Counted from the first letter of the stretch, positions 7,769 to 20,031 are shown. The stretch is DNA of 64,000 nt from Listeria immobilis (GCF_014322765.1 NZ_JAASTZ010000004.1:1-64000), one strand, 5' to 3'. Numbers and translations: made by a program. Notes: generated from the sequence alone by a model not told the origin.

Positions 7769-9985
7769 TTAATTCATTAAACGTCTCACTGTATAGACAT
7801 CTGGAATTTGTTTGATTTTATCTACCACTCGTTGCAGATGATTGATATTATGAATTTGAAGCGTAACGACTAGTGTCGCCATTTTATTATTATCTACCTT
7901 GGCATTAACGCCATTAATATTCGAAGTTAAGCTATTAATAACTTGCAGAATATCATTTAGTAGACCATTACGATTATATCCAAAAATTTCGATATCCACG
8001 TTATAATCATTTTTCGCTTGAGAATCTGTGTCTTCCCAATCTACTTCTATTAACCGTTCTGCTTCAATTGTTTGGACATTGGGACAATCTTGGCGATGAA
8101 TAGAAATCCCACGACCTTTAGTAATATAACCAACTATCTCATCTCCTGGTACGGGATTACAACAACGCGAAAGTCGAATGAGTAAATTACCCACACCTTG
8201 GACGACAACACCTGCATTATGTTTGATTTTCAATTTTTCATTATTGGCGTCTGAATTAGAAGGTTTGTTTTCGGTTTGAGTGAGTAGTTTCTCTGTTTCC
8301 GCCTCAAGTTCACGTTCTTTTCGAAGCTTTTCAGTTAATCGGTTAGCAACTTGCAATGCAGTAATACCGTTATATCCAACAGCCGCAAAAAGATCATCTT
8401 CATGAGAAAAATTCAGCTTATCTGCAAGCTTACGAAGATTTTCTGGTAACATAATTTTTTTAGGCTCAAATCCAAGTTGTCTAATTTCTTTTTCTACTAA
8501 GTCACGTCCCTTTTCGACATTTTCTTCTTTAGCTTGTCGTTTAAAGAACTGTTTAATTTTATTTCTAGCTTGAGATGTCTGGACGAGTTTCAACCAATCA
8601 CGGCTTGGTCCATACGAATGTTTGGAAGTTAAAATATCAATAATATCGCCTGTTTTTAGCTTATAATCTAAAGTGACAATTTTACCGTTAATTTTTGCGC
8701 CAATTGTCTTATTCCCAATTTCCGTATGCACGCGGTAAGCAAAATCAAGTGGTACAGAGCCATTTGGCAGCTCATACACATCTCCTTTGGGTGTAAACAC
8801 ATACACAACATCTGAAAATAAATCGAGTTTTAAACTTTCCATAAATTCTTCTGCATTATCTGATTCATTTTGATATTCTAATATTTCTCGGAACCAAGTT
8901 AATTTATTATCAAAAGAAGTTTTTGAATTAACTACTTTTCCTTCTTTATAAGCCCAATGTGCTGCAACCCCATATTCAGCGATTTGATGCATTTCATGTG
9001 TTCGAATTTGTACTTCGAGTGGTTCGCCTTGAGGGCCAATTACAGTCGTATGAATTGATTGATACATATTTGATTTAGGCATCGCAACATAATCTTTAAA
9101 GCGACCTGGCATTGGTTTCCAACGTGTATGAATGATTCCAAGCACCGCATAACAGTCCTTAATGCTGCTAACAACAATCCGAACGGCTAATAAATCATAA
9201 ATTTCATTAAATTGTTTATTTTGTTCCGTCATTTTTCGGTAAATGGAATAAATATGTTTTGGTCGTCCAGAAATGTCTGCTTGAATATTAAGTTCATCGA
9301 GGTTTTCATTAACACCATCAATAACATCATTCAAATAACGCTCTCTTGCATCTCGCTTTTGTTTCATCAAGTGAACGATACGATAATATTGCTGTGGATT
9401 TAAATAACGCAGCGCTGTATCTTCCAGTTCCCATTTTACGCGAGAAATCCCTAAGCGATGTGCAAGTGGTGCAAAAATTTCTAAAGTTTCATTCGCAATT
9501 CTACGCTGCTTTTCGACTGGTAAATGCTTTAATGTGCGCATATTGTGTAGACGATCAGCTAGTTTAATGAGAATAACACGAATGTCTTGTGCCATTGCAA
9601 TAAACATTTTTCGGTGATTCTCAGCCTGTTGCTCTTCATGCGATTTATATTTTATTTTACCAAGTTTAGTAACCCCATCTACAAGCATGGCCACTTCGCT
9701 ACCGAATGCTTCTTCCAAATCAGCAAGTGTGACTGGAGTATCTTCAACCACATCATGTAAAAAACCAGATGCTACTGTGGAGGGGTCCATTCTTAATTCT
9801 ACTAAAATGCCGGCAACTTGAATTGGATGAATAATATACGGCTCACCTGATTTACGAAATTGTTCTTTATGAGAATCGCGCGCAAATTCATACGCTTTTT
9901 TTACAAGCGCAAGATGTTCCTGATTCATATAATGAGAAGCCAAATCAATGACTTGCTCAGCTGTCAGATTTTGTTCTTTCGCCAT
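7769..9985 (-). CDS. relA: Bifunctional (p)ppGpp synthetase/hydrolase Rel
   Basis: A 738-residue long RSH enzyme that makes and degrades the stringent-response alarmones from GTP/GDP and ATP. In order: HD hydrolase domain (about 45-150, with [10 protein letters not shown]), synthetase domain (about 230-355, with [20 protein letters not shown]), TGS (about 395-455), a Cys-containing zinc-finger region ([12 protein letters not shown] and HRQDCPN, about 605-640) and ACT (about 665-738). The intact HD motif indicates that hydrolysis is retained, as expected for a single Firmicute Rel. ATG follows AGAGGGTGAATGTAA. The leader carries a terminator-like hairpin, described separately. Confidence 0.97.
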   Translation of the reverse strand: MAKEQNLTAEQVIDLASHYMNQEHLALVKKAYEFARDSHKEQFRKSGEPYIIHPIQVAGILVELRMDPSTVASGFLHDVVEDTPVTLADLEEAFGSEVAMLVDGVTKLGKIKYKSHEEQQAENHRKMFIAMAQDIRVILIKLADRLHNMRTLKHLPVEKQRRIANETLEIFAPLAHRLGISRVKWELEDTALRYLNPQQYYRIVHLMKQKRDARERYLNDVIDGVNENLDELNIQADISGRPKHIYSIYRKMTEQNKQFNEIYDLLAVRIVVSSIKDCYAVLGIIHTRWKPMPGRFKDYVAMPKSNMYQSIHTTVIGPQGEPLEVQIRTHEMHQIAEYGVAAHWAYKEGKVVNSKTSFDNKLTWFREILEYQNESDNAEEFMESLKLDLFSDVVYVFTPKGDVYELPNGSVPLDFAYRVHTEIGNKTIGAKINGKIVTLDYKLKTGDIIDILTSKHSYGPSRDWLKLVQTSQARNKIKQFFKRQAKEENVEKGRDLVEKEIRQLGFEPKKIMLPENLRKLADKLNFSHEDDLFAAVGYNGITALQVANRLTEKLRKERELEAETEKLLTQTENKPSNSDANNEKLKIKHNAGVVVQGVGNLLIRLSRCCNPVPGDEIVGYITKGRGISIHRQDCPNVQTIEAERLIEVDWEDTDSQAKNDYNVDIEIFGYNRNGLLNDILQVINSLTSNINGVNAKVDNNKMATLVVTLQIHNINHLQRVVDKIKQIPDVYTVRRLMN

Positions 9986-10024
9986 TTACATTCACCCTCT
10001 TATCTACTTGTCATGTACACAACT

Positions 10025-10050
10025 TAAAAACACCCATAATTGAGTGTTCG
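10025..10050 (-). promoter_or_regulatory. Terminator-like hairpin in the relA leader
   Basis: On the minus strand AACACTCA-ATTA-TGGGTGTT is an 8-bp stem (one T-G wobble) followed by TTTAAG. It lies between the candidate promoter (-10 at 10075-10070) and the relA start, so it would be transcribed at the 5' end of the relA mRNA. It could be an attenuator or a stabilising 5' hairpin. The T-run is short. Confidence 0.45.
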
Positions 10051-10069
10051 AAAAAGATTCTTGTCTAAT

Positions 10070-10078
10070 ATTATAGCA
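10070..10078 (-). promoter_or_regulatory. Candidate relA promoter (extended -10)
   Basis: TGCTATAAT is an extended -10 on the minus strand. The -35 at the right spacing is weak (TTATAA). The transcription start would lie about 75 bases before the relA ATG. Confidence 0.55.
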
Positions 10079-10148
10079 TGAGGCTACTTTATTTATAAAG
10101 CACTTTTCCTTGCTTTTTCACAATTTCTAATTGATTTGGTATTTTTCT

Positions 10149-10183
10149 TAAAAAAACTACCCCTAAAATATCAGGAGTAGTTT
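10149..10183 (-). terminator. Terminator after apt
   Basis: On the minus strand AAACTACTCCTGATATTTTAGGGGTAGTTT forms a stem followed by TTTTT. It separates recJ-apt from relA. Confidence 0.88.
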
Positions 10184-10188
10184 AAATT

Positions 10189-10710
10189 TTATAATTTCAT
10201 TAAGATTAAGCGATCATAACCATTTAATTTTTTATGGCCTTCTAATTCTTTTAGCTCAATTAAAAATGCACAACCTGCAACAATTCCACCCAGTTCTTCT
10301 ACTAATTTTATAGTTGCTTCAATGGTTCCACCTGTTGCAAGTAAATCATCTGTAATTAACACTCGTTGACCCGGTTTGATAGCATCACTATGCATTGATA
10401 ATTTATTAGTACCATATTCTAAATCATATTCCATTTCAATTGTTTCACGTGGTAATTTGCCAGGTTTACGAACTGGTGCAAAACCGATTCCAAGCGCATA
10501 AGCAACTGGACAGCCAATAATAAATCCACGTGCTTCTGGTCCAACAATAATATCGATTTTTAATTCTTTGGCATATTCAACAATTTTATCTGTAGCAAAT
10601 CGATAAGCCTCTCCATCATTCATTAAAGGAGTAATATCTTTAAAAACAATTCCTTTTTTCGGCCAATCATTGACAATCGCTACGTAATTCTCTAAATCTT
10701 TAATTTCCAT
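10189..10710 (-). CDS. apt: Adenine phosphoribosyltransferase
   Basis: A 173-residue purine salvage enzyme making AMP from adenine and PRPP. The PRPP-binding motif [16 protein letters not shown] (about 118-133) and the upstream PEARGFIIG are present. ATG 10710 was chosen because GGAGGAACTTGAAA stands before it; the frame extends six codons further upstream, but without a better ribosome site. The start overlaps the end of recJ by 11 bases, so the two are translationally coupled. Next to relA, as in Bacillus. Confidence 0.95.
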   Translation of the reverse strand: MEIKDLENYVAIVNDWPKKGIVFKDITPLMNDGEAYRFATDKIVEYAKELKIDIIVGPEARGFIIGCPVAYALGIGFAPVRKPGKLPRETIEMEYDLEYGTNKLSMHSDAIKPGQRVLITDDLLATGGTIEATIKLVEELGGIVAGCAFLIELKELEGHKKLNGYDRLILMKL

Positions 10711-13051
10711 TTTCAAGTTCCTCCGCATTCGGGTAAATTGATGTTTCCATCATTGATTTCATCCAACTATGAATTTCGTTGTAGTTAGAGTATAACAATT
10801 TTTTACGAGTAGTAATTTCTGCTACTTTTTGTTGATATACAAGTGACTCATCCAGATTACGTTTTCCAACTACTTGATTGACGATAATCTGACCACTTTC
10901 CATTTTAGCAAATTCTAAATCAAAAAACACGTTTGACATAAAATCGATTTGTTCTTTGTTCCAACCAAATTTTTGCATTAAACGAGGGGTGTATTTTTCA
11001 ATAGAAAATGGTTGGAATTTTTTTATTAAGCTATATAACTCAGCAAATGCTGTACGATCCGGGATTGCCGGGATTTGATTCCCTTCAACCGCGTCAAAAT
11101 GAACAAAGATGCGCGCCGGTTTTATCTCGCGTACAATTTCTTCAATTATTTCGATGTTTGCTGGAATATCTGCAAAAACAAGTTCATCCGCTTGAATCGC
11201 TAATTTGAAATCCGTATTTTCATCGACTAAAAGGTAGTTTTGATCCTTTAGTGTTACCGTTGTTCGCTCTTTAAAACAAATATATATACGTGAATCTGTT
11301 TTTTCTTGGAGAATTCGTGACCACTCAGCCTTGTTTCGCACATCAAAAAGTTGCCAGTGTGGAATACGAACATCCATCATTCTAAGTTGCGGTTTTTTAA
11401 TATTATTCCATTCATTTATAGATAGCTCACCGACAACATCCACTTCTGCTGAAGGAGCAATTTTTTCTACTAAGTCACCTACACCAAAACCAATTGCATC
11501 AAGGGTAACATCGCTTTCCTTACTACCAAGCATTGTTTTTAAATGTGTTTTATCCGCACCAATTCGTTTTGTCCCTTTTAAATGCATGCCTTCTAGTAGA
11601 AATATTGGTTTTGGGTTGTCCATACCAAAGGGTGCTAGTTTTTCTAATTGAGTAATGAAAGAAACTGAAACATCAGCTAAATGGATACGCTCTTCTATTT
11701 GTAGTGCCTGACGAAAATCTTCCTCTTTAAGAAGATTTGCTTCCTCTTCTAACTTCATTTCTAGCTCACTTAAGTTTTCTACTGGCAAAGTAAGCCCAGC
11801 AGCCATCGGGTGACCACCAAAAGCAGTCATTAGCTCTCTATGATTATTAAGCGCTTGATATAAGTGAAAAGAGGCAATACTACGACCAGAACCTTTTGCA
11901 ACTCCAGTAAGCGAATCTATCCCTAACACAATTGCCGGTCTTGAATAAATATTCACTAATTTAGAGGCAACAATCCCTAAAATTCCAGTATTCCAATCTT
12001 CACCACTAACTACTAAAATTTTCCCAAGATTGTCCTTTGCTTCAATGGCTTCAATCGCTAGTTTTGTAGTATCTACCACAATTTGTTTGCGTTCATTATT
12101 GGCATCATCAATTTCTTCTGCTAGAAAAAGGGCTTCTTCAGGATCTTCTGTTAACAGCAAGTCGGCTGCTGGATCAGCTGGGCCAAGCCGTCCAACTGCA
12201 TTCAGTCTTGGAGCAAGTCCAAAGCCAATAGTTTCTTCTGTCGCTTCTTCTAATTTCAAACTAGCTTTTTTAGCTAAAACAGCTAAGCCGATGTTCGCGC
12301 CTTCACGCAATTGACGCAAACCTTGTTGCACAAACATTCGATTTTCATCTGTTAAGGAAACCAAGTCGGCAACCGTACCAACTGCAACTAAATCGAGCAA
12401 TTCTTTAGGTTCTTCCCCAAGAAGCGCATGAGATAATTTATAAGACACCCCCACACCAGCTAGTTCGTCAAATGGATAAGCTGATTTAGGATGTTTTGGA
12501 TGAATAACAGCGACTGCTTCTGGCATCACTTCTCTTGGCTCATGATGATCCGTTACAATAACATCTAATCCAATTTCCTTAGCATGCGACATTACCTCGA
12601 GTGCGGCGATACCATTATCTACTGTAATGATTAAATCCACACCTTGATTTTTCGCCATATCAAAAGCCGCGATATTAGGACCATAACCTTCTGTAAATCG
12701 ATTGGGAATATAAAAATCTACATTCGCACCTAAATGCCGCAATGTTTTCATAAGTACTGCAATACTTGTAACACCATCCGCATCGTAATCACCGTAAATA
12801 AGCATTTGTTCATTTAATTCGATTGCTTTCTTAATTCGAGCAACTGCCAAATCCATTTCAGCAAATAAGAATGGATCGTAACTTTGATATTTTTCTGGGT
12901 GGAAAAATTTATCGAATTGTCCTTGCGTTGTAATCTTTCTTTTCCAAAGTAATTTTGCAAGTGGAAGTGAAATTTTTAGTTGTTCAGCTAATTGAATAGC
13001 TTTCTCTTCTTCAGCTTCCTCGATATTCCATAAGTATTTTGAATCAATCAC
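10700..13051 (-). CDS. recJ: Single-stranded-DNA exonuclease RecJ
   Basis: A 783-residue 5'-3' ssDNA exonuclease for recombination and mismatch repair. DHH-family motifs are visible: GDYDADG (residues 87-93), DNG (145-147) and TDHHEP (167-172). The DHHA1 region (GGHPMAAGL) follows around residue 410, and a C-terminal extension of about 200 residues is typical of the Bacillales form. The frame begins with GTG at 13051 behind GAGGTGGGG. Cotranscribed with apt. Confidence 0.94.
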   Translation of the reverse strand: MIDSKYLWNIEEAEEEKAIQLAEQLKISLPLAKLLWKRKITTQGQFDKFFHPEKYQSYDPFLFAEMDLAVARIKKAIELNEQMLIYGDYDADGVTSIAVLMKTLRHLGANVDFYIPNRFTEGYGPNIAAFDMAKNQGVDLIITVDNGIAALEVMSHAKEIGLDVIVTDHHEPREVMPEAVAVIHPKHPKSAYPFDELAGVGVSYKLSHALLGEEPKELLDLVAVGTVADLVSLTDENRMFVQQGLRQLREGANIGLAVLAKKASLKLEEATEETIGFGLAPRLNAVGRLGPADPAADLLLTEDPEEALFLAEEIDDANNERKQIVVDTTKLAIEAIEAKDNLGKILVVSGEDWNTGILGIVASKLVNIYSRPAIVLGIDSLTGVAKGSGRSIASFHLYQALNNHRELMTAFGGHPMAAGLTLPVENLSELEMKLEEEANLLKEEDFRQALQIEERIHLADVSVSFITQLEKLAPFGMDNPKPIFLLEGMHLKGTKRIGADKTHLKTMLGSKESDVTLDAIGFGVGDLVEKIAPSAEVDVVGELSINEWNNIKKPQLRMMDVRIPHWQLFDVRNKAEWSRILQEKTDSRIYICFKERTTVTLKDQNYLLVDENTDFKLAIQADELVFADIPANIEIIEEIVREIKPARIFVHFDAVEGNQIPAIPDRTAFAELYSLIKKFQPFSIEKYTPRLMQKFGWNKEQIDFMSNVFFDLEFAKMESGQIIVNQVVGKRNLDESLVYQQKVAEITTRKKLLYSNYNEIHSWMKSMMETSIYPNAEELENGN

Positions 13052-13121
13052 ATTACCCCACCTCTCAACCTTCCTATTATATCGAAAATCACTCGAAAAA
13101 CCAAGAGGAATCTACAAAACA

Positions 13122-13153
13122 AAAAACGCCAACATTAAAAGTTGACGTTTTAC
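13122..13153 (-). terminator. Terminator after the LapA-like gene
   Basis: ACGTCAAC-TTTTAAT-GTTGGCGT on the minus strand is followed by TTTTTTG. It separates the LapA-like gene from recJ. Confidence 0.85.
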
Positions 13154-13156
13154 TAT

Positions 13157-13501
13157 TTATTTAGTCGTATTTGCATTTTTATCCGGTTCGCGTTTTTCTA
13201 CTTGGGACGAATGAGTTTTCATTGCCTTTGCAGCTGCTAGTTGGCGCTCTAATTCTGTTTTTTCTGTCGTTAATTGTTTTAATTTTTTCTTCATACTGCG
13301 TGATTTAGTAATATTTAAGAAGAAAATAATCAAACAACCACAAAGCACTGAGCCTAAAATAATTAAAATAAGTGGCCAATCTGCTTGAAGAAATAAGAAA
13401 TTAACTTCTACTGGATCTACATTAATAACAGCGAATATCGCAATAATAAGTGCTAAAATAATTCCGACAATCACTTGCCATTGAATTTTGTTTTCTTTCA
13501 T
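13157..13501 (-). CDS. LapA-domain membrane protein
   Basis: A 114-residue protein with two membrane helices (about 8-28 and 41-63), then a charged coiled-coil-like tail (KKKLKQLTTEKTELERQLAA, about 72-92). The layout of two helices plus a lysine/glutamate tail matches the LapA/YrvD-like family of envelope proteins, whose molecular role in Firmicutes is unclear. It sits between secDF and recJ with terminators on both sides, so it is probably a single-gene unit. Confidence 0.82.
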   Translation of the reverse strand: MKENKIQWQVIVGIILALIIAIFAVINVDPVEVNFLFLQADWPLILIILGSVLCGCLIIFFLNITKSRSMKKKLKQLTTEKTELERQLAAAKAMKTHSSQVEKREPDKNANTTK

Positions 13502-13552
13502 CTTTTTCTCCTCCTCGCCATGATTATCTTAGTATTTACCCGTTTCCATCCT

Positions 13553-13590
13553 AATAAAAACAGCCGAATTCCCTTCTTTGAAATTCGGCC
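13553..13590 (-). terminator. Terminator after secDF
   Basis: GCCGAATT (13563-13570) and AATTCGGC (13582-13589) form the stem. The T-run is on the minus strand at 13559-13553. Confidence 0.85.
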
Positions 13591-13597
13591 ATCTTTT

Positions 13598-15862
13598 TTA
13601 AATTACAGGTTGTCCATTATTACGTTGTTTTTTCTTTTTAACTGTACTAATTGGACCTTTTTTGCGTAGTTGTCTTGCTTTAAATACGTACCAAAGTTGC
13701 ATCGCCATAAATATCGAGGAGAATACACTAGATACAAGTCCAACAAGTAAAGCAATCGAGAAGTTTAGTATGGATTCACTACCGAATAATACTAGCGCAA
13801 GAACTGTGAAAACAACTGTTAGAATAGTATTAATCGAACGAGTGAAGGTTTGACGTAATGCCTTATTAACAGCATTAGCAATTTCTTCTTTCGTTTTGAA
13901 ACGCTGCATTTTCATACTAATATCCCGTACTCGGTCAGCGGTGACTATTGTATCATTTATCGAATAACCGATAACTGTTAGAACCGCAGCGATAAAGGTT
14001 AAATCCACCTCCAGCCTTGTTATACTGAAGAAGATAAAGATAATAAATGCATCAAATAGTAAGGATAAAATCGCAGCAATTCCCATATAAAACTCAAAGC
14101 GGATTGCAATGTAAATAACGATTAATATCGAAGCAATTCCAAGCGCTAAGAAACCATTTTTTGCAAGTTCTTTTCCGACAGTTGGCGACACGGTGCTAAT
14201 ACTTGGTTCATGCTTATATTTGTCCTCAAAATAATTTTTAAATTTAGCTACTTCATCTTGTGATAACGTTCCTTTATAAGAAACAACGGCTGTTTTTGAA
14301 CCAGAGCCTTGAAAAACAATATCATCAGATGGCATGCCAATATTATCTAGGTCTTTTTTAATTTGTGTTTCTGTTAAAGTATGGTCAGCAGTGACTTCTG
14401 CTCGAGTCCCACTGGCAAAATCAATACCCAAATTCAGTCGGAACACAGAGAGTATAACGATCCCAATAATGACTATTCCAGCGAAAATAGATAAGAATAA
14501 TCGGTGATGTTTAACAAAATCAAAACGATCAAAATGTGTTTTTAAGTTAAAGCTGTTAATGCCTTCATGTAAATTATGAATATCTTTACGTCTAACTGCA
14601 AAGAAAGCAGGTTTATTATTAAGCCAGTTACTTTTCACTAGTAGTCCAAGAAGGAATCTTGATCCCCATACCGCAGTCAAGAAACTCACTAAAATACTAA
14701 TAATCAGCACTGTTGCAAAACCTTTAATCGAGCTTGTACCAAAATAGAATAGTACTCCGGCTACAATTAATGTTGTTAAGTTCCCATCCAAAATTGCACG
14801 GAACGCTTCTTTTCCACCAACTTCAAAGGCAGCTTTTGTCGACCTTCCGACTTTGATTTCCTCTTTTATCCGCTCGTAAGTGATTACGTTCGCGTCAACA
14901 GCCATACCTATCCCCAGAATCAATCCTGCAATCCCCGGAAGAGTTAGTGTGGCATGAAGTAAACTTAGTATTAGTAGAACTAAATAAGTGTATGCAATAA
15001 GTGTCACTGAAGCAATCACACCTGGTAAACGATATACAGCCATCATGAAAATAAAGATTGCAATAACACCAATAATACCAGCTAAAATAGTTTCTTGTAA
15101 TGCATCTTGTCCGAATTGTGCGCCAACAGAAGTAGAATACACTTCTTTCATTTGAACAGGAAGTGCCCCAGCATTAAGAAGATCTGCTAAATCTTTCGCT
15201 TCTTCTGTTGTAAAATTACCAGAAATCTCCACTTTATCTGTATCAAGAACACTACTTACATTTGGTGCCGATAAGTATGCTGGATTTTCCTTTTCACGTT
15301 CGACTTTATATTTTTGTCCTTCTTTCCAATCTAGCCAAATAACTAATTGATTATCAGGCGCTTCTGCTAAAATGGTTTTGGTTACATCAGCAAATTTATC
15401 TGCACTTTTTAGTTTTAAGGTAACGATTGCATTGTTATTTGAATCAAATGCTTGTTTTGCTCCTCCTGCAACAAGGTCACTACCATTCATCATCATTTTG
15501 TCATTTGCATCTCTAAATGATAACTGGGCGGTGGTGGATAACATTTTTCTTGCTTCTGCCTGGTCAGTTACCCCTGCAAGTTGAACTCGAATACGGTTAT
15601 CTCCCTCGATTTGAATACTTGGTTCCGCCACTCCTAATGAGTTAACCCGTTTATCGAGTGCTGTTACAGTATCTGTTAGCGTTTGCTTAGATACAGTTCC
15701 TTCTCCATCAGCAGGTGAAACTTCATAAAGAACTTCAAAACCACCTTGAAGATCTAGACCAAGGTTTATGTTTTGCATAACCATTTTTGCGGTGCCAAAT
15801 ACAGCACCAAAGATAATTGCAACTACTAGAAAGAATATAATTATCTTACTCTTTTTTACCAT
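13598..15862 (-). CDS. secDF: Fused protein-export membrane protein SecDF
   Basis: A 754-residue proton-driven accessory of the SecYEG translocase that helps complete protein export. It is the natural Bacillales fusion of SecD and SecF, giving about 12 membrane helices. The SecD half (about 1-430) has the N-terminal helix, GLDLQGG near residue 35, a periplasmic-type domain, and a membrane block ending in LPGIAGLILGIGMAVDANVI (trimmed here to the conserved DANV region near 325). The SecF half begins around 450, with GIDFASGT near 480 and the second conserved block IGYSINDTIV near 640. It stands between comN and the LapA-like gene. Confidence 0.96.
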   Translation of the reverse strand: MVKKSKIIIFFLVVAIIFGAVFGTAKMVMQNINLGLDLQGGFEVLYEVSPADGEGTVSKQTLTDTVTALDKRVNSLGVAEPSIQIEGDNRIRVQLAGVTDQAEARKMLSTTAQLSFRDANDKMMMNGSDLVAGGAKQAFDSNNNAIVTLKLKSADKFADVTKTILAEAPDNQLVIWLDWKEGQKYKVEREKENPAYLSAPNVSSVLDTDKVEISGNFTTEEAKDLADLLNAGALPVQMKEVYSTSVGAQFGQDALQETILAGIIGVIAIFIFMMAVYRLPGVIASVTLIAYTYLVLLILSLLHATLTLPGIAGLILGIGMAVDANVITYERIKEEIKVGRSTKAAFEVGGKEAFRAILDGNLTTLIVAGVLFYFGTSSIKGFATVLIISILVSFLTAVWGSRFLLGLLVKSNWLNNKPAFFAVRRKDIHNLHEGINSFNLKTHFDRFDFVKHHRLFLSIFAGIVIIGIVILSVFRLNLGIDFASGTRAEVTADHTLTETQIKKDLDNIGMPSDDIVFQGSGSKTAVVSYKGTLSQDEVAKFKNYFEDKYKHEPSISTVSPTVGKELAKNGFLALGIASILIVIYIAIRFEFYMGIAAILSLLFDAFIIFIFFSITRLEVDLTFIAAVLTVIGYSINDTIVTADRVRDISMKMQRFKTKEEIANAVNKALRQTFTRSINTILTVVFTVLALVLFGSESILNFSIALLVGLVSSVFSSIFMAMQLWYVFKARQLRKKGPISTVKKKKQRNNGQPVI

Positions 15863-15935
15863 TTTTGTTTCGTTCCTCCCTCATCTAAACCATAACAAAT
15901 CCAGTCTATTAACAAATTGTTACGCTTTTATGAAC

Positions 15936-16247
15936 TCATTTGTCAGCAGACTGTTCATCTTCCATATTCGGTTGAAGCTCGCTTTCTACAGTTGAAATAT
16001 GGCTATTTGATTGTTGTTCAGCTGTCTTCGTAATAAATTGCATTAATTGTCCAATTTTCATTTGCATAACATCATTTATTCTTTCATGCAAAGCTGGGGC
16101 AGGTCTATTTTTCCATTTTTCTTCTGTTAAAAATGCCCAAATGTGGCTGGCCTTGATTTCTCGGTAGCCTAATATGTGAAAATCCTCCACTTTGATTAAA
16201 ATCGCTGGTTCTAAATCCTCATACCAAGCTGAAAATGAATCCGTCAT
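15936..16247 (-). CDS. comN: ComN-like post-transcriptional regulator
   Basis: A roughly 103-residue cytoplasmic protein resembling B. subtilis ComN (YrzD), which acts post-transcriptionally on late competence mRNA. Support comes from its length, the aromatic N-terminal half (WYEDLEPAILIKVEDFHILGY), a short helical second half, and the conserved neighbourhood of secDF and yajC-tgt. ATG 16247 follows AAAGGGGATGACTTG; the frame is open further upstream without a better site. The last 30 residues are acidic and low in complexity. Function in Listeria is inferred. Confidence 0.75.
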   Translation of the reverse strand: MTDSFSAWYEDLEPAILIKVEDFHILGYREIKASHIWAFLTEEKWKNRPAPALHERINDVMQMKIGQLMQFITKTAEQQSNSHISTVESELQPNMEDEQSADK

Positions 16248-16279
16248 CAAGTCATCCCCTTTCTTAAACAATAAGCATA

Positions 16280-16313
16280 TTCCCATTTTATCTAAAAATC
16301 AGCTAAATGGGAA
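16280..16313. repeat. 9-bp inverted repeat in the comN leader
   Basis: TTCCCATTT (16280-16288) and AAATGGGAA (16305-16313) are perfect inverted copies 16 bases apart, between the yajC terminator and the comN ribosome site. It has no T-run, so it is not a terminator; it could be an operator or an mRNA hairpin. Confidence 0.5.
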
Positions 16314-16338
16314 GTATAAGCTCTAAAATATGATGATT

Positions 16339-16379
16339 AAAAAATGCCATTTCACCGTTTAAAGGGAAATGGCATTTTT
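16339..16379 (-). terminator. Terminator after yajC
   Basis: AAAAATGCCATTTC and its complement form the stem around CCTTTAAACGGT, followed by T's on the minus strand. It closes the ruvAB-queA-tgt-yajC unit. Confidence 0.9.
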
Positions 16380-16389
16380 AGTTTGCTTA

Positions 16390-16728
16390 TTATTTGTTGT
16401 CTTCAGTAACTTCAGTGTCATCAGAAGTTGTTTCTGCAACAGCTGGAGTAGAAACCGCGCTGCCTTTTTCAAGTACAGTTCTTACTGCATTACGGTCAAA
16501 TGTTAATTTGCAATTTCCGCATTTTAAAATAACTGTGCCATCTTCAATTGCTTCTACAACACCATGAAGTCCACCAATAGTGATAATTTTATCACCTTTC
16601 GCTAAACTACTTTGCATATTTTGTACTTCTTTTTGACGTTTTTGTTGAGGTCTGATTAATAGGAAATAAAACAGAACAATCATCAAAATAATTGGTATAA
16701 ATGTTACAATACCGCCCATATTTTCCAA
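16390..16728 (-). CDS. yajC: Preprotein translocase subunit YajC
   Basis: A 112-residue protein with a single N-terminal membrane helix (about 5-24) and a cytoplasmic domain carrying the family signature FLLIRPQQKRQKE (about 22-34) and GDKIITIGGLHG (about 45-56). YajC associates with SecDF in the translocase. It directly follows tgt, the conserved tgt-yajC order. The acidic C-terminus (TTSDDTEVTEDNK) is disordered-looking. Confidence 0.95.
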   Translation of the reverse strand: MENMGGIVTFIPIILMIVLFYFLLIRPQQKRQKEVQNMQSSLAKGDKIITIGGLHGVVEAIEDGTVILKCGNCKLTFDRNAVRTVLEKGSAVSTPAVAETTSDDTEVTEDNK

Positions 16729-16751
16729 CTCCTTTCGATACTTTATATATA

Positions 16752-17894
<1,143 letters not shown>

Positions 17895-17976
17895 TTACCT
17901 CTTTCTTATTTACTCTATTCACTAGCATAACGAAAAATGCGTACGAAAACAAGCTTTTATATTATTTTTTCGCAAT

Positions 17977-19005
17977 TTAATGAATAAACATCGCATCGCC
18001 AAAACTAAAGAAGCGATATTGTTGCTCTACAGCATGGTTATAGGCTGTTAAAATTTTATTCCGATCTGATAAAGCTGATACAAGCATAATTAATGTAGAC
18101 TTTGGTAAGTGAAAATTAGTAATTAAAGCATCTACTGCCTTAAAAGTATAACCTGGGGAGATAAAAATCTCTGTCCACCCAGATTCAGCTACTAACTTTC
18201 CGTTATGACGGCTTGCAATAGTTTCTATAGTTCTTATTGAAGTAGTTCCAACTGCCACTACTTCCCCACCATTTTCTTTTATCGTATTAATTCGCTCTGC
18301 CGCTTCTTCTGTTAAGCGATAAAATTCGGAATGCATTTTATGATTTTCCGTATCTTCCACATCCACCGGTCGGAAAGTCCCTAGCCCAACATGGAGTGTT
18401 ACAAAAATAATTTCAACGCCTTTTGCTTTAATTTTATCCAGTAAATCTTCTGTAAAATGAAGTCCTGCTGTAGGTGCCGCAGCAGAGCCATTTTCTTTTG
18501 CATAAACGGTTTGATAACGATCTTGATCCGCCAGTTGTTCTTTAATGTATGGCGGTAGTGGCATTTCTCCAAGCTGTTCTAAAACTTCATAAAATATCCC
18601 TTCATAAGAGAACTCTAAAATTCGTCCGCCATGTTCTAATTCTTCTAGACATGTGGCTGTTAATGCGCCATTTCCAAAAGTAATTGTCGCGCCTTGACGA
18701 ATTCTTTTCGCTGGTTTTACTAAAGTTTCCCAAGTATTTCCTGCTTTTTGTTTAAGTAGTAGCACTTCGATATGCGCACCTGTCTCCTCTTTTATACCAT
18801 GAAGTCTTGCTGGAAGGACACGAGTATCATTTAGTACTAGTGCATCTCCTTCATTCAAATAGCTTAATATATCTGTGAAATGCTGATCTTCTATTTCACC
18901 GGATACTTTATCTAACACCATTAGTCGGCTAGCTGTTCGATCAAGTAATGGGGTTTGTGCAATTAATTCCTCTGGTAAATCAAAATCAAAATCTTCTACT
19001 CTCAT
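17977..19005 (-). CDS. queA: S-adenosylmethionine:tRNA ribosyltransferase-isomerase
   Basis: A 342-residue enzyme that transfers the ribosyl group of AdoMet to preQ1 in tRNA, forming epoxyqueuosine. Family motifs include [12 protein letters not shown] at the N-terminus, [11 protein letters not shown] (about 58-68), [11 protein letters not shown] (about 175-185) and [12 protein letters not shown] near 300. ruvB ends 3 bases before it, so ruvA-ruvB-queA-tgt-yajC reads as one operon. Confidence 0.97.
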   Translation of the reverse strand: MRVEDFDFDLPEELIAQTPLLDRTASRLMVLDKVSGEIEDQHFTDILSYLNEGDALVLNDTRVLPARLHGIKEETGAHIEVLLLKQKAGNTWETLVKPAKRIRQGATITFGNGALTATCLEELEHGGRILEFSYEGIFYEVLEQLGEMPLPPYIKEQLADQDRYQTVYAKENGSAAAPTAGLHFTEDLLDKIKAKGVEIIFVTLHVGLGTFRPVDVEDTENHKMHSEFYRLTEEAAERINTIKENGGEVVAVGTTSIRTIETIASRHNGKLVAESGWTEIFISPGYTFKAVDALITNFHLPKSTLIMLVSALSDRNKILTAYNHAVEQQYRFFSFGDAMFIH

Positions 19006-19008
19006 GCT

Positions 19009-20016
19009 TTATACCTCTTTTTCATAACTTATTCCTAAATGTTTATAGGCAATTTCCGTCGCAATACGTCCTCTTGGCGTTCTTTGTAAAAAGCCAATTT
19101 GGAGTAAATAGGGTTCTTGCATATCTTCAATGGTTTCACGTTCTTCACCAATACTTGCTGCAATTGTATCAAGTCCAACAGGCCCACCTCGAAATGACTG
19201 AATGATTGTATGAAGTAATTTTTGGTCAATTGTATCTAGTCCTCGTGGATCCACTTGAAGTAAAGTAAGTGCTTCTTTTGCTAATTTTTCTGTAACGGTT
19301 CCATTTCCTCTAACTTGCGCAAAATCTCGAACACGCTTTAATAACCGGTTGGCGATCCGCGGGGTTCCTCTTGAACGTCTGGCAATTTCTCGAGCGCCTA
19401 AATCGTCTATTTTTGTATCTAAAATATTCGCTGTTCTTAAGACTATTTCGGTTAATTGTTCTTCTGTATAAAACTCTAAATGGTCAATCACACCAAATCT
19501 ATCTCGAAGTGGCGCTGATAACAAACCAGCACGAGTAGTTGCACCAATTAGTGTAAACGGAGGCAAATCAAGTCGTACTGATCGCGCTGTCGGACCAGTT
19601 CCAATGACTATATCAAGACAATAATCTTCCATTGCCGGATATAACACTTCTTCAATTGCTCGTGATAAACGATGAATTTCATCAATAAATAAAACATCAC
19701 CTGGCTCTAAACTTGTTAGAATGGTTGCGAGATCACCTGGTCGCTCAATCGCTGGTCCACTTGTTGTTTTAATTTGGCTGCCCATTTCAGAAGCAATCAC
19801 CATTGCTAAAGTCGTTTTACCAAGTCCTGGTGGTCCATATAAGAGAACATGATCTAATGCTTCATTTCGGAGTGTAGCCGCTTCAATAAAGACAGTTAAA
19901 TTATTTTTCACTTTGTCTTGTCCGATATATTGTGAAAGGGTTTGTGGCCGCAAACTAGTTTCAAAAGATACTTCTTCTGAATCTACCGTTTCACTTGAAA
20001 TAATTCGTTCATCCAT
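19009..20016 (-). CDS. ruvB: Holliday junction branch-migration ATPase RuvB
   Basis: A 335-residue AAA+ motor that drives branch migration with RuvA. Walker [10 protein letters not shown] (residues 61-69), Walker B FIDEIHRL (about 112-119), sensor [10 protein letters not shown] (about 163) and the C-terminal winged helix with RTPRGRIAT (about 315) are all visible. Located 15 bases after ruvA; expected to follow the SOS control suggested for that promoter. Confidence 0.97.
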   Translation of the reverse strand: MDERIISSETVDSEEVSFETSLRPQTLSQYIGQDKVKNNLTVFIEAATLRNEALDHVLLYGPPGLGKTTLAMVIASEMGSQIKTTSGPAIERPGDLATILTSLEPGDVLFIDEIHRLSRAIEEVLYPAMEDYCLDIVIGTGPTARSVRLDLPPFTLIGATTRAGLLSAPLRDRFGVIDHLEFYTEEQLTEIVLRTANILDTKIDDLGAREIARRSRGTPRIANRLLKRVRDFAQVRGNGTVTEKLAKEALTLLQVDPRGLDTIDQKLLHTIIQSFRGGPVGLDTIAASIGEERETIEDMQEPYLLQIGFLQRTPRGRIATEIAYKHLGISYEKEV

Positions 20017-20031
20017 GCCACAAGCTCCTCT

